Shown one piece after another: positions 9,904 through 18,234 of a DNA stretch of 64,000 bases (the stretch's first letter is position 1; every line of letters starts with the position of its first letter). The stretch lies in NCBI RefSeq assembly GCF_017377795.1, contig NZ_JAFRDR010000002.1, forward strand, positions 62,001 to 126,000. Direction: 5' to 3'. This DNA comes from Williamsia soli (GTDB lineage: Bacteria > Actinomycetota > Actinomycetes > Mycobacteriales > Mycobacteriaceae). The notes beneath the pieces were generated by a model that was given only the letters and a program-made list of their open reading frames with translations, ran no database searches and had not been told where the DNA came from. The translations under genes were made by a program, and so were the position numbers.

Positions 9904-9925
9904 GCGAACCATTCTGCCCAACGTC

Positions 9926-11149
9926 TCATGCTGCAGCAGCGGCCAGCCTTCTGGCCGATGTGGTCCACATCAACAAAACTCCTGCCCCGAGTCCGATTCC
10001 GAGGTACAGCCAACCCAGCGGCGCCTGCGAGTTCTCCGGCAAGATTCCGGCCCCGGCCATCGCGACGCTGACGATGAGATAACAACCGGCACTGATGACT
10101 CCGCCGATCAATCCCAGGTTGCGTGAGAACAAACCGAGTCCGAGGCCGTACATCTGGGGGCACAGGACACCGCATCCGGCCAGCGCCAGGCAGGCGCCGA
10201 GGGTGATCGCCCACGCGCTCGGTCCGATCGTGGCGGCCGAGACCAGCAGAACCAGTGCTCCGGCGACGAATACGACCCACGCTCCGATCGCGAGTTGTCG
10301 GGGAGTTGTCCGTGCTGCCAGTGCACTGCATGCGAGCTCACCGATGAGATTCGCGCCCCCGACGATCAGCGCGACCAGTCCGTATGCGGCGGGGGAGAAA
10401 TCGAGCTGCTCCTGATAGAGAAAGGGCCCGATGACACCGAACACCAGCTGTGCCGCGGCCATCAGACCGAACACCAGGATCAAGCTGACGAACACCCGGT
10501 TTCGTAGTGCTCCGGCGAGGACTGTGCCGGTGGCCGCGACGTCGATGCGAGCGCGGTTCTCGGCGACAAGCGTTTCGGGAAGTGCGACGGCGACCACCAA
10601 TCCCACGACTAGGGCGAGAGCGGCGATCAGAGCGAAGATCGCGCGCCAGGACATGTACTGCACCAGAACGCCTCCGAGGGCGGGTGCGAGCACCGGCGCG
10701 AGACCCCACGCGGCGCCGAGCAGGCCGGAGATCGACGTCAACCGGCTACCGCGAAAGCAGTCGGCCGCAATGGCATACGAAAGCACCATGCATGCGCAGG
10801 CGCCGATGCCCTGCAGGAATCTGAGCCCCAGCAGGACCGGCACACTTCCTGCGACGGCGCAACCGAGGCTCGTCACGATGACGATCGCCAGGCAGGTGAG
10901 CAGAACCTTCTTCCGACCGACTGCGTCCGCAATTATTCCGACCGGGATGAGTGCGAGGCTCATACCGAGCATGTACGCGGTGACGGTGTTCTGCATCATG
11001 GCGTTCGACGAATCGAGGTCGATGACCATGTCGGGCAGGGCCGGGGTGTAGATGTCGAGCGGAATCTGGCTGAGAGGCACCACCATCAGCAGAATCGCGA
11101 CGATACCCCGCGACGGCACAGCAGGAGTTGACGCGGTCACAGGCACCAC
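9926..11149 (-). CDS. Bcr/CflA-type multidrug MFS transporter
   Basis: This 407-residue protein has 12 predicted membrane segments. The signature of drug:H+ antiporters is present: the first helix ends [13 protein letters not shown], and the loop 2-3 motif A is [11 protein letters not shown]. The Bcr/CflA subfamily exports chloramphenicol, bicyclomycin and related compounds. The actual substrate is unknown. It is followed within about 22 bases by the azoreductase gene, suggesting a joint stress-response unit. Confidence 0.85.
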   Translation of the reverse strand: MVPVTASTPAVPSRGIVAILLMVVPLSQIPLDIYTPALPDMVIDLDSSNAMMQNTVTAYMLGMSLALIPVGIIADAVGRKKVLLTCLAIVIVTSLGCAVAGSVPVLLGLRFLQGIGACACMVLSYAIAADCFRGSRLTSISGLLGAAWGLAPVLAPALGGVLVQYMSWRAIFALIAALALVVGLVVAVALPETLVAENRARIDVAATGTVLAGALRNRVFVSLILVFGLMAAAQLVFGVIGPFLYQEQLDFSPAAYGLVALIVGGANLIGELACSALAARTTPRQLAIGAWVVFVAGALVLLVSAATIGPSAWAITLGACLALAGCGVLCPQMYGLGLGLFSRNLGLIGGVISAGCYLIVSVAMAGAGILPENSQAPLGWLYLGIGLGAGVLLMWTTSARRLAAAAA

Positions 11150-11237
11150 CGGGGAATTGTTTGCGGACGTCGCAGGGGTACCGCGACCAACGAAATCCTA
11201 GGTCGTCAGCGAGGGCCCTGCGCGGCAATCCACCGAG

Positions 11238-11990
11238 TCAGGGGTTGAGACTCTCGCGGAACAACCCCTCCAACGTGTCGAAATGTCGTTCGGCGGCGTC
11301 GACTCGATAGCTCGCGGTGTCGGACATGGTGTATCCGTGCGGCGCTCCGGGATACACCTCGGAGGTGTACAGCAGTCCGGCGGTGTCGAATGCCTGCTCG
11401 AGGATTTCGATCTTGTCCGGTGGCATCGACCGGTCGTTGTCGGCGTGTCCCAAGTAGAGCCGGGCCCGGGCGCGCGTCGCGACGACGTGCGGGCTGTCAG
11501 GGGAGTCGGTGACCAGATTGCCGCCGTGAAACCCTGCTGCTGCCTTCACATCATCCGGTCGGGAACCTGCAGTGCGCAGTGCCAGGCCGGCGCCCATGCA
11601 GTAGCCGGTGACACCGATGCCGTTACCGGTCACGTCTGGGAGTTCGAGCAGGCGATCCACGTATTGGTGGACATCCGCAGTCGCGAGACCGGATCCGAGT
11701 GAACGGATTCGGTCCATCGCTCCGCCCATGAACTGTTCGCGGTACTCGGGGTCGCCCAGGTCGCCCTGCGGCGCCAAGTCCTCAACGGTGCCGTGCCTGT
11801 AGAACGCGTTGGGAACCATGACCACGAATCCCCACCCGGCTATCCGGTCGGCCATCTCGAACAGGCGCGGCCGCAGACCCAGCGCATCCATGTAGAACAG
11901 GACACCGGGACGAGCGCTGTCATCCGGGCGGGTTACGTACGCTTCCGCGACACCGTGACCGGCCTCGATTTCGATGGTGCTGCTCAACAT
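11238..11990 (-). CDS. Dienelactone hydrolase family protein
   Basis: This 250-residue alpha/beta hydrolase has the dienelactone hydrolase triad: Cys131 in GVTGYCMGAG, an Asp in GHADND (184/186) and His218 in PGAPHGY. Family members hydrolyse dienelactones in chlorocatechol breakdown, but most actinobacterial copies have unknown substrates. The frame extends upstream to 12071, into the next gene; the ATG at 11990 (MLSSTIEIE) gives the family N-terminus. It lies 43 bases behind the inactive-looking hydrolase gene on the same strand. Confidence 0.85.
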   Translation of the reverse strand: MLSSTIEIEAGHGVAEAYVTRPDDSARPGVLFYMDALGLRPRLFEMADRIAGWGFVVMVPNAFYRHGTVEDLAPQGDLGDPEYREQFMGGAMDRIRSLGSGLATADVHQYVDRLLELPDVTGNGIGVTGYCMGAGLALRTAGSRPDDVKAAAGFHGGNLVTDSPDSPHVVATRARARLYLGHADNDRSMPPDKIEILEQAFDTAGLLYTSEVYPGAPHGYTMSDTASYRVDAAERHFDTLEGLFRESLNP

Positions 11991-12033
11991 GAACACCAAC
12001 GCTACCGCCACGGCCGCCGCCGTTGACGACGGG

Positions 12034-12885
12034 TCACACCGTGTCGGCCCGGACGCGGACTCCCCGCGCATTCCAGAACGCGGTGATGGCCGCGGCGGTC
12101 TCTGCCGGCCGCTCGATGGCCGGGACGACCCGTGCGCCCGAGATGGTCACCTCGCGGGCGTCGACCATCCGTTCGGCTACAGCTCGCGCCTCGTCCGGTG
12201 TCCACTCTCCGCGGTCGTCGGTGGTCACGAAGAGCGTGGGGCAGGTGATCTGCCGCGCCGCCCACGAGAGGTCTGTCCGGTTGAGAATGGCGGTCTCGAT
12301 GGCCCGGACCATGGCAACGTTCGACGTCCGGCGCATCGAATCTTTCAGCAGCTCAAGGGCTTCTCGGTCGTCGGCGCGAGTGCGATCGGTGAACAATGTG
12401 TCTTCGATCGCTCTGCGAGGCAGACCTCTGGGACCAAACAGCCGATACAGTGGCGCCAGGGCCCGAACCTTGCGGCGCAGTCCGGCGTCGATGGGATGGG
12501 TCGGTGCGCTGATGGCGACCAGGCTCCGGATCATGATGTCCTGTGTCGCTGCCAGCTGCATTCCCACGTGGCCACCCCAGGCGTTGCCGACCCAGTCCAC
12601 GCCCGATACGTCCAGTGCAGCGAGCAGATCAGTGGCTGCGGCGGCGCAACCGGCGATGTCGGTTGCCTGGGCGAGTGCATCGCTACGTCCCGCCGACGGT
12701 GCGTCGACCAGATGCAGGGTGCGGTGGCGAGCCAATTCGCCGGCGACGCGGTCCCAACTCGTCGAGTCGACAAACATGCTGTGCCACAGCACTGCCGGGG
12801 GTCCGCTGCCGACGACCCGAACATGTAGCGAACCGAGGGAGGTGGGGATACGTAGGGCTTTGTCAGTGGCGGTCATGGCGATCAC
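12034..12885 (-). CDS. Alpha/beta hydrolase-fold protein lacking nucleophile and catalytic His
   Basis: This 283-residue protein has a clear alpha/beta hydrolase fold: oxyanion region VLWHSMF, DAPSAGRSD, nucleophile elbow WVGNAWGGHVG, acid region VTTDDRGEW and C-terminal ARVVPAIERP. The elbow has Ala102 (codon GCC at 12582-12580) where the family has Ser, and the C-terminal motif has Val253 (GTC at 12129-12127) where GAGHxPxxExP enzymes have His. Two triad positions are therefore lost while the rest is intact, suggesting a ligand-binding pseudoenzyme. An in-frame ATG at 12876 is an alternative start. It is divergent from a TetR gene. Confidence 0.75.
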   Translation of the reverse strand: MIAMTATDKALRIPTSLGSLHVRVVGSGPPAVLWHSMFVDSTSWDRVAGELARHRTLHLVDAPSAGRSDALAQATDIAGCAAAATDLLAALDVSGVDWVGNAWGGHVGMQLAATQDIMIRSLVAISAPTHPIDAGLRRKVRALAPLYRLFGPRGLPRRAIEDTLFTDRTRADDREALELLKDSMRRTSNVAMVRAIETAILNRTDLSWAARQITCPTLFVTTDDRGEWTPDEARAVAERMVDAREVTISGARVVPAIERPAETAAAITAFWNARGVRVRADTV

Positions 12886-12909
12886 TCTCTGTTGGTTCAG
12901 ACTTTGAAA

Positions 12910-12922
12910 TTACACTGTGTAA
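12910..12922. promoter_or_regulatory. 13-bp dyad, probable TetR operator
   Basis: TTACACTGTGTAA is a perfect inverted repeat (6+1+6) in the 62-bp gap between the divergent hydrolase and TetR genes. It lies upstream of the TAGGGT -10 box of the TetR gene, where an autorepressor would bind. The sequence is direct; the binding protein is inference. Confidence 0.65.
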
Positions 12923-12935
12923 GCCCAAAAATGGA

Positions 12936-12941
12936 TAGGGT
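12936..12941 (+). promoter_or_regulatory. -10 box TAGGGT of the TetR gene (leaderless)
   Basis: A TANNNT hexamer ends 6 nt before the ATG at 12948 with no ribosome-binding site, consistent with a leaderless transcript. Confidence 0.45.
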
Positions 12942-12947
12942 GATCCG

Positions 12948-13556
12948 ATGTCCCGCCCTTATTCATCCGAACTGCGGACAGCCCGGGCGCAGGCCAACCG
13001 GCGGATCGTCGTCGACACCGCGCAGCGAATGTTCGTCGACGAGGGCTGGACCGCAACCACGATGGCGAAGGTCGCCGAAACCTCGGGGCTGACCCGTCAA
13101 ACGGTCTACCAACATTTCGATTCGAAGTTGTCGTTGCTAGACGCCTGTATCGACAATGCGCTGTCGGACGGCAGGGCGATTCCGGTCCGGGACATGCCCG
13201 AATACCGGCAGATGGGCATGGGGGACAGGCGCCTTCGGATTGACGCAGGCGCGCGCTGGCTCTGCTCCGCGCATGAGCGGTCCGCCGGGATCCAGAACGT
13301 CCTCGACCAGGCTGCCGTCACCGATGTGGAAGCGGCCGCGAGGCTGGCGGACCGCGAGAACACCCGGTGGGAAGAAGTGCACTGGGCGACGTCGCTCATT
13401 CTCGGAAGCGAGCCGCCGGCCGAGGTTGTCGACGGTATGTGGACACTGACGTCGAGGCGGATCTGGCTGATGTTGGTTCGAGATCGCGGGTGGACCGCTG
13501 ATCAGTGGCGGGGGTGGTTCACCGTTCAGGCAGGGGTCATTTTGGCATCGGCCTGA
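12948..13556 (+). CDS. TetR-family transcriptional regulator
   Basis: This 202-residue protein has an N-terminal TetR helix-turn-helix (about residues 18-65; 'TTMAKVAETSGLTRQTVYQHFDSK') and a helical ligand-binding C-terminal domain without recognisable specificity. It is divergent from the alpha/beta hydrolase gene with a 13-bp dyad between, so it probably regulates itself and the hydrolase (and perhaps the dienelactone hydrolase behind it). Confidence 0.85.
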   Translation: MSRPYSSELRTARAQANRRIVVDTAQRMFVDEGWTATTMAKVAETSGLTRQTVYQHFDSKLSLLDACIDNALSDGRAIPVRDMPEYRQMGMGDRRLRIDAGARWLCSAHERSAGIQNVLDQAAVTDVEAAARLADRENTRWEEVHWATSLILGSEPPAEVVDGMWTLTSRRIWLMLVRDRGWTADQWRGWFTVQAGVILASA

Positions 13557-13600
13557 CCGGGGCGACGGTTTGATCGGACCGTGCACCTCGTAGCGCGGAG

Positions 13601-13619
13601 TTAGGTTAGGCTTCGCACT
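13601..13619 (+). promoter_or_regulatory. IdeR/DtxR-like box (one half-site) with -10 TAGGCT
   Basis: The 19-mer starts with TTAGGTTAGGCT, identical to the first 12 bases of the DtxR/IdeR consensus TTAGGTTAGGCTAACCTAA; only one of the remaining seven matches (13/19 overall). TAGGCT (13607-13612) also fits a -10 box 8 nt before the GTG at 13621. This would place an iron repressor on the promoter of a siderophore importer, as expected, though the second half-site is poor. Confidence 0.45.
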
Positions 13620-13620
13620 T

Positions 13621-14679
13621 GTGCCTGTGTCTGCCCTGTCCGCGCTGTCGCCCCGCGCGGCCGATGCGCCACCCACCGAGCGCATCGGCCGCAACACCGC
13701 GATCCTGTTGGCCCTGGTACTGGTGTTGGTCATCGTCATGCTCGCGAGTATTGCCCTGGGCTCGCGCGCCGTACCTCTCGGTGAGGTCTGGCACGCGTTC
13801 ACCAACATGGACCCCACCAGCAATGATCACCTCGTCATCCGGGATCAGCGGGTGCCACGGACGCTCATCGGCCTGATGGTCGGCGTCTCGCTCGGGGTGG
13901 GCGGTGCGGTGATGCAAGGACTGACCCGCAACCCACTGGCAGACCCCGGCCTGCTCGGCGTCGACGGCGGCGCCTCCCTGTTCGTGGTGCTCGGCATCGG
14001 ATACCTCGGTGCGGTCGCCGCCGGCGAGTACGTCTGGTTCGCCCTGTTCGGTGCAGCGGTGGCGTCGCTGGCCGTATACGCGATCGGGGCGTCCGGTCGC
14101 GAAGGGGTCACGCCGGTCAAGTTGGCGCTGGCCGGCGCCGCATTGTCGGCGGCCTTCACCTCGGTGGTGACGGCGTTGTTGTTGCTCGACCCCAAGACTT
14201 TCGACAACTACCGCTTCTGGGTGGTCGGCTCCTTGAGTGGTCGCGACATGTCCACGTTGCTCGCGGTGCTGCCCTTCTTGGTGGTCGGGTTGATTCTCGC
14301 GCTGGCGATGGGTCGCTTTCTCAACGCACTGGCACTCGGTGACGACGTCGCCCGAGGACTGGGCCAGCGGGTCGGCGCCGCCAGGGGACTGGGCGCGCTC
14401 GTCATCGTGCTGCTCTGTGGTGGTGCGACCGCAGTGGCAGGCCCGATCAGCTTCGTGGGTTTGACGGTGCCGCACGTCGCCAGGACTTTCGTCGGCGCCG
14501 ATCATCGATGGATCTTGCCGTATTCGGCTGTGCTCGGGGCGATCTTGATAGTCGGCGCCGACACCATCGGTCGACTCATCGCGCGGCCCGGTGAGATCGA
14601 GGTGGGAATCATCACGGCCCTCGTCGGCGCCCCGGTGTTCATCTTCCTGGTGCGCCGAAGTCGGATGGCGCAACTGTGA
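13621..14679 (+). CDS. Siderophore ABC transporter permease 1 (FecCD family)
   Basis: This 352-residue protein has about ten hydrophobic segments and the FecCD motifs RVPRTLIGLMVGVSLGVGGAVMQ, TRNPLADPGLLGV and GPISFVGLTVPHVAR. It pairs with the next gene to form the membrane channel that imports ferric siderophore. The GTG start is probably leaderless (-10 TAGGCT). The stop overlaps the start of the second permease by four bases. First gene of the operon permease-permease-ATPase-binding protein. Confidence 0.9.
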   Translation: MPVSALSALSPRAADAPPTERIGRNTAILLALVLVLVIVMLASIALGSRAVPLGEVWHAFTNMDPTSNDHLVIRDQRVPRTLIGLMVGVSLGVGGAVMQGLTRNPLADPGLLGVDGGASLFVVLGIGYLGAVAAGEYVWFALFGAAVASLAVYAIGASGREGVTPVKLALAGAALSAAFTSVVTALLLLDPKTFDNYRFWVVGSLSGRDMSTLLAVLPFLVVGLILALAMGRFLNALALGDDVARGLGQRVGAARGLGALVIVLLCGGATAVAGPISFVGLTVPHVARTFVGADHRWILPYSAVLGAILIVGADTIGRLIARPGEIEVGIITALVGAPVFIFLVRRSRMAQL

Positions 14680-15767
14680 CCACCACCGACCGAGCCCGCA
14701 CATACGCTGCTCTCGGCGGACTTGTCGAACTCCGCGACGGTGAGATTCGCGAGGTTCGACTCGTCCGCAGACGGGGTCGACTCCGCGAGTCCGGCATCGT
14801 GGCGGTCCTGCTGGTGCTGCTCGCCGCGGCGTTCTGTCTGTCACTGTCGCTGGGCGATCTGTGGATACCTCTCCCGGATGTGGCGCGAGTGGCGTTGGGT
14901 CTGAGTGCGGACTCCCCGGCGCCATTCATCGTGGGGGAGCTGCGGTTCCCCCGCGCCGTCATGGCCGTGATGGTCGGTCTCGCCTTCGGTATGGCGGGGA
15001 CCATCCTGCAGCAGCTCGTACGCAATCCCCTTGCGAGCCCAGACATCATCGGTGTCACCTACGGCGCGAGCGCGACTGCGGTCGTGGCCATTCTCGTCTT
15101 CGGGGCCAGCGGATATGTGCTGTCGGTATGGGCACTCGTCGGCGGACTCGGCGCGGCGGCGCTCGTGTACGGACTCTCCTGGAGCCAGGGGGTGACCGGG
15201 TATCGGATGATCCTGATCGGCATCGGTGTCGCCGCCGTAGGAGAGAGTCTCACCGCGTATTTCCTTACTCGCGCAAAGCTTTACGAGGCCACCGTCGCGT
15301 TGCGATGGCTCACCGGATCTCTCAGCGATGCATCGGAGTCGAGAATGCACGTTCTCGGCTGGTGTCTGGTGGTGCTGGTACCCATGGCCCTGCTGCTGTC
15401 GCGCTGGATCCGACCGCTGCAACTCGGCGACGACTCAGCACGGGAGTTGGGGCTTCGGGTCGAGACCTCACGGCTGAGTCTTGTTGTGGCGTCGGTGCTT
15501 CTTGCCTCGGTGGCAACTGCTGCCGCAGGTCCGATCGCCTTCGTGGCGCTGATGGCCGGCCCCGTCGCCGGCTTGCTGACCGGCAAGAGTGGCGGCGGAC
15601 TGATCTCTTCGGGCTTGGTGGGCGCCGTGTTGGTGGTCGTCTCGGACATGGTCGGTCAACATCTCTTGTCGCAGTCGTTGCCGGTCGGTGTGATCACCGG
15701 CATCATCGGCGCGCCGTATCTCATCTGGCTGTTGATCCGGATGAACCGGATCGGCGGTGCCAATTGA
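14676..15767 (+). CDS. Siderophore ABC transporter permease 2 (FecCD family)
   Basis: This 363-residue FecCD permease has a hydrophilic N-terminal extension of about 35 residues, then about ten membrane segments with RFPRAVMAVMVGLAFGMAGTILQ, VRNPLASPDIIGVTYGAS and GPIAFVALMAGPVA. It heterodimerises with the product of the preceding gene, which it overlaps by GTGA. It couples to the ATPase encoded next. Confidence 0.9.
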   Translation: MTTTDRARTYAALGGLVELRDGEIREVRLVRRRGRLRESGIVAVLLVLLAAAFCLSLSLGDLWIPLPDVARVALGLSADSPAPFIVGELRFPRAVMAVMVGLAFGMAGTILQQLVRNPLASPDIIGVTYGASATAVVAILVFGASGYVLSVWALVGGLGAAALVYGLSWSQGVTGYRMILIGIGVAAVGESLTAYFLTRAKLYEATVALRWLTGSLSDASESRMHVLGWCLVVLVPMALLLSRWIRPLQLGDDSARELGLRVETSRLSLVVASVLLASVATAAAGPIAFVALMAGPVAGLLTGKSGGGLISSGLVGAVLVVVSDMVGQHLLSQSLPVGVITGIIGAPYLIWLLIRMNRIGGAN

Positions 15768-15792
15768 CTGCCGTGACCCGAAAGGACTTCCG

Positions 15793-16626
15793 GTGACCAG
15801 AGACCACGATCTGAGGGTCGAAGAGTTGACGATTTCTTACGGCGCCGGGGACGTCGTAAAAGACCTGGCGCTGGCGATCGGACCGGGACAGATCACCGCG
15901 ATCGTCGGCGCGAACGCCTGCGGGAAGTCAACTCTGTTGCGGACCATGGCTCGGTTGCATTCACCCCGGCTCGGGCAGGTGGTGCTCGACGGCAAGGCCG
16001 TACACAGTATGCCGACCAAAGAGGTCGCCACCATCCTCGGATTGCTTCCACAGTCGCCGATCGCGCCCGACCAGATCAAGGTCGCCGATCTCGTTGCCAG
16101 GGGGCGTTATCCGCACCAGGGCTGGTTCCGGACCTGGACGGCACGCGACGAGGAAGCGGTCACCGCCGCGCTCGTGGCGACGGGCACACTCGACCTCGCG
16201 GACCGGCATGTCGACGAGATCTCCGGTGGGCAGCGCCAACGGGTCTGGATCGCGATGACGCTGGCCCAGGAAACCGACATCCTGCTGCTCGACGAGCCCA
16301 CGACGTTCCTCGACATGAGTCATCAGGTCGAGGTGCTCGATCTGATCACCGACCTGAATCGGAGCATCGGCACCACTGTCGTGGTGGTGCTGCACGACCT
16401 CAATCTTGCTGCCCGCTATGCGGACACGCTGGTGGCGATGCGCAAGGGTGAAATCGTGGCCGTCGGAACGCCCACCGATGTCGTGACGCCACAGGTGATC
16501 TCGCAAGTGTTCGACATGGACGTCCAGGTCGGCGTGGACCCGGTCGCGGGCAGCCCCGTCGTCTACCCCATCGGGCGGCACCACGCCCCCGCGGTCACGG
16601 CATCACCAATAGAGGAGAAAAGATGA
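15793..16626 (+). CDS. Siderophore ABC transporter ATPase
   Basis: This 277-residue ATPase has Walker A GANACGKST (residues 39-47), signature ISGGQRQR, Walker B DILLLDEPT and the switch His in VVVLHDLNL. It belongs to the FecE/FhuC group that energises siderophore uptake. Note that Walker A has Ala-Cys between Asn and Gly, whereas NGxGKS/T (NGCGKS) is usual; the Lys and Ser are kept. I chose the GTG at 15793 because GAAAGGA lies 7 nt upstream; a GTG at 15757 overlapping the permease is possible. Confidence 0.9.
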   Translation: MTRDHDLRVEELTISYGAGDVVKDLALAIGPGQITAIVGANACGKSTLLRTMARLHSPRLGQVVLDGKAVHSMPTKEVATILGLLPQSPIAPDQIKVADLVARGRYPHQGWFRTWTARDEEAVTAALVATGTLDLADRHVDEISGGQRQRVWIAMTLAQETDILLLDEPTTFLDMSHQVEVLDLITDLNRSIGTTVVVVLHDLNLAARYADTLVAMRKGEIVAVGTPTDVVTPQVISQVFDMDVQVGVDPVAGSPVVYPIGRHHAPAVTASPIEEKR

Positions 16627-17696
16627 TCAGGTCCCGAACGCGTTCCGGGCGCGGTACTCGACGAGGTGTGCGATTGCTCAGTGCGGTTGTCGCGCTGACG
16701 CTGTCAGCAGGATTGATGGCGGCGTGTTCGTCCGACGACTCGGATTCGTCCGCTTCGTCGAGTTCGGGGGCGTCGGGTCCGACCGACGCCTTCCCGATCA
16801 CCGTGGAACACGAGTTCGGTTCTACCACCATCGAGTCCGAGCCCAAGCGCGTCGTCAGCGTCGGCTATACCGAGCAGGACATCCTGCTCCAGCTCGGGAT
16901 CCAACCGGTCGCCGTCACCGAATGGTACGGAGAGCAGCCTGATGCGACCTGGCCGTGGGCGCATGACCTCCTCGGTGACGACAAGCCCGAGGTCCTCTCG
17001 GTCTCTGACGGGTTTGAGTACGAGAAGATCGCCGGCCTGGATCCCGATCTGATCATCGGCACGAACGCCGGTATGACGCAGGAGGATTACGACAAGCTCG
17101 AACAGATCGCACCCACCGTCGGGAGCGTCAAGGGCGCGGCGTCATACTTCTCCAACTGGCAAGCGCAGACGCGGCTGATCGCCGACGCGGTCGGCCGATC
17201 CGCTGCCGGCGACAAGGCCGTCACCGATGTGGAGAACGCCTACGCGAAGGCCCGCGAGGAGCACCCGGACTTCGAGGGCAAGACGTCAACGTTCACCCAG
17301 GGCGCGCCCTACGACGGCTCGCTCTACACATACCCGGCCGGTCTGAACACCGACTTCTTCACCGATCTCGGGTTCGTCATGAAGCCGGGACTGGAGAAGT
17401 TCGTGCCCGAACCCGACAGCCAGGCGTTGATCTCTGCCGAGAACACGGACCTGATCGATGCCGATGTGGTCCTGTTCGCCACCGAAACCCAGGAAGGTTT
17501 CGATGAACTGATGAAGTTCGGGACGGTGGCAAACCTGAACGCGGTCAAGGACAAGCGTGCCGTGTTCACCGACGCGACCCTGTCCGGTGCGATCTACTTC
17601 CTCACCCCGCTCAGTCAGATGTACATCATCGAGCACCTGGTCCCGCTGCTCGATGCCGCGGTCAAGGGTGAATCTAAGCAGAGCTTTCCGAGTTAG
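16623..17696 (+). CDS. Siderophore-binding lipoprotein
   Basis: This 357-residue lipoprotein has a twin-Arg-rich N-terminus, a hydrophobic core and the lipobox LMAAC (lipidated Cys35), then a Ser/Asp linker. The mature part is a class-III periplasmic-binding protein (FepB/FecB family) with KRVVSVGYTEQDILLQLG and PDLIIGTNAGM. It should capture ferric siderophore outside the cell and deliver it to the two permeases. Its ATG overlaps the ATPase stop by four bases. A strong terminator follows. Confidence 0.9.
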   Translation: MIRSRTRSGRGTRRGVRLLSAVVALTLSAGLMAACSSDDSDSSASSSSGASGPTDAFPITVEHEFGSTTIESEPKRVVSVGYTEQDILLQLGIQPVAVTEWYGEQPDATWPWAHDLLGDDKPEVLSVSDGFEYEKIAGLDPDLIIGTNAGMTQEDYDKLEQIAPTVGSVKGAASYFSNWQAQTRLIADAVGRSAAGDKAVTDVENAYAKAREEHPDFEGKTSTFTQGAPYDGSLYTYPAGLNTDFFTDLGFVMKPGLEKFVPEPDSQALISAENTDLIDADVVLFATETQEGFDELMKFGTVANLNAVKDKRAVFTDATLSGAIYFLTPLSQMYIIEHLVPLLDAAVKGESKQSFPS

Positions 17697-17717
17697 ACCG
17701 ACCTCTGAGCACGCCGA

Positions 17718-17751
17718 CGGTCCGCCACCTCGAGTCATGGGTGGCGGACCG
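17718..17751 (+). terminator. Strong hairpin terminator of the siderophore operon
   Basis: A perfect 12-bp stem, CGGTCCGCCACC / GGTGGCGGACCG, with a 10-nt loop starts 21 bases after the lipoprotein stop and is followed by a T-rich stretch. It lies in front of the convergent SnoaL-like gene and can serve both. Confidence 0.8.
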
Positions 17752-17771
17752 TTGTATATCCGGCCGAATAT

Positions 17772-18134
17772 CTATTGCCCAGTGGTGAACTCGGGCTGAT
17801 CGAGAACCCGGAGCCAGCTGCCGTCGGGCTGACGGCGCACGACCTGGGCGCGGGCGCCGGAGCCGTCCTTGGGCGGTGTCGAGGTCAGTGCAATGTCGCC
17901 GCTGATCAGTGTGGGTAGCGGTTCCTCGGCCTCGAAGTGGGGGTTGTGGGAGAGAACGCCCTCCCAGAGTTCACGGATTGCTGCACGACCGACGGTGTGC
18001 TGCCCAGGTGGGTAGGCCATCACGGCGTCCTCGGCATAGAGGAGTGCCACGCCCTCGGCGTCGCCTGCGTTGGAGCGCTCGACAAACAACCTGGTCAAGT
18101 CCTCGGGGTGCTGAGCGGTCTCACGGTTCGTCAT
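17772..18134 (-). CDS. SnoaL-like / DUF4440 (NTF2-fold) protein
   Basis: This 120-residue protein has the NTF2-like pattern 'LTRLFVERSNAGDAEGVALLYAEDAV' then 'GRAAIRELWEGVL' and a C-terminal 'DGSWLRVLDQPEF'. Such proteins can be small enzymes or binding proteins (YybH/SnoaL group); no catalytic function can be assigned. A Shine-Dalgarno AAAGGA precedes the ATG. It is divergent from a LysR gene, so the LysR protein probably controls it. Confidence 0.75.
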   Translation of the reverse strand: MTNRETAQHPEDLTRLFVERSNAGDAEGVALLYAEDAVMAYPPGQHTVGRAAIRELWEGVLSHNPHFEAEEPLPTLISGDIALTSTPPKDGSGARAQVVRRQPDGSWLRVLDQPEFTTGQ

Positions 18135-18220
18135 GGTGGTGTGTCCTTTCCTTGTCGGGGTCTGTCATCCACGATTGCGCGCAGTCGTCCAGAAGTCCAA
18201 CAGATTGTTCGGATGGTAAC

Positions 18221-18226
18221 TAGAAT
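18221..18226 (+). promoter_or_regulatory. -10 box TAGAAT of the LysR gene
   Basis: TAGAAT ends 8 nt before the ATG at 18235. An AGAGG in the gap could also be a ribosome-binding site, so leaderless transcription is only one possibility here. Confidence 0.35.
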
Positions 18227-18234
18227 CAGAGGTT

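Noticed and set aside
15831-15945. Defective siderophore ATPase because of the unusual Walker A (GANACGKST)
   Set aside because: The essential Gly-Lys-Ser/Thr are present and all other ATPase motifs are intact; Ala for Gly before Cys is tolerated.
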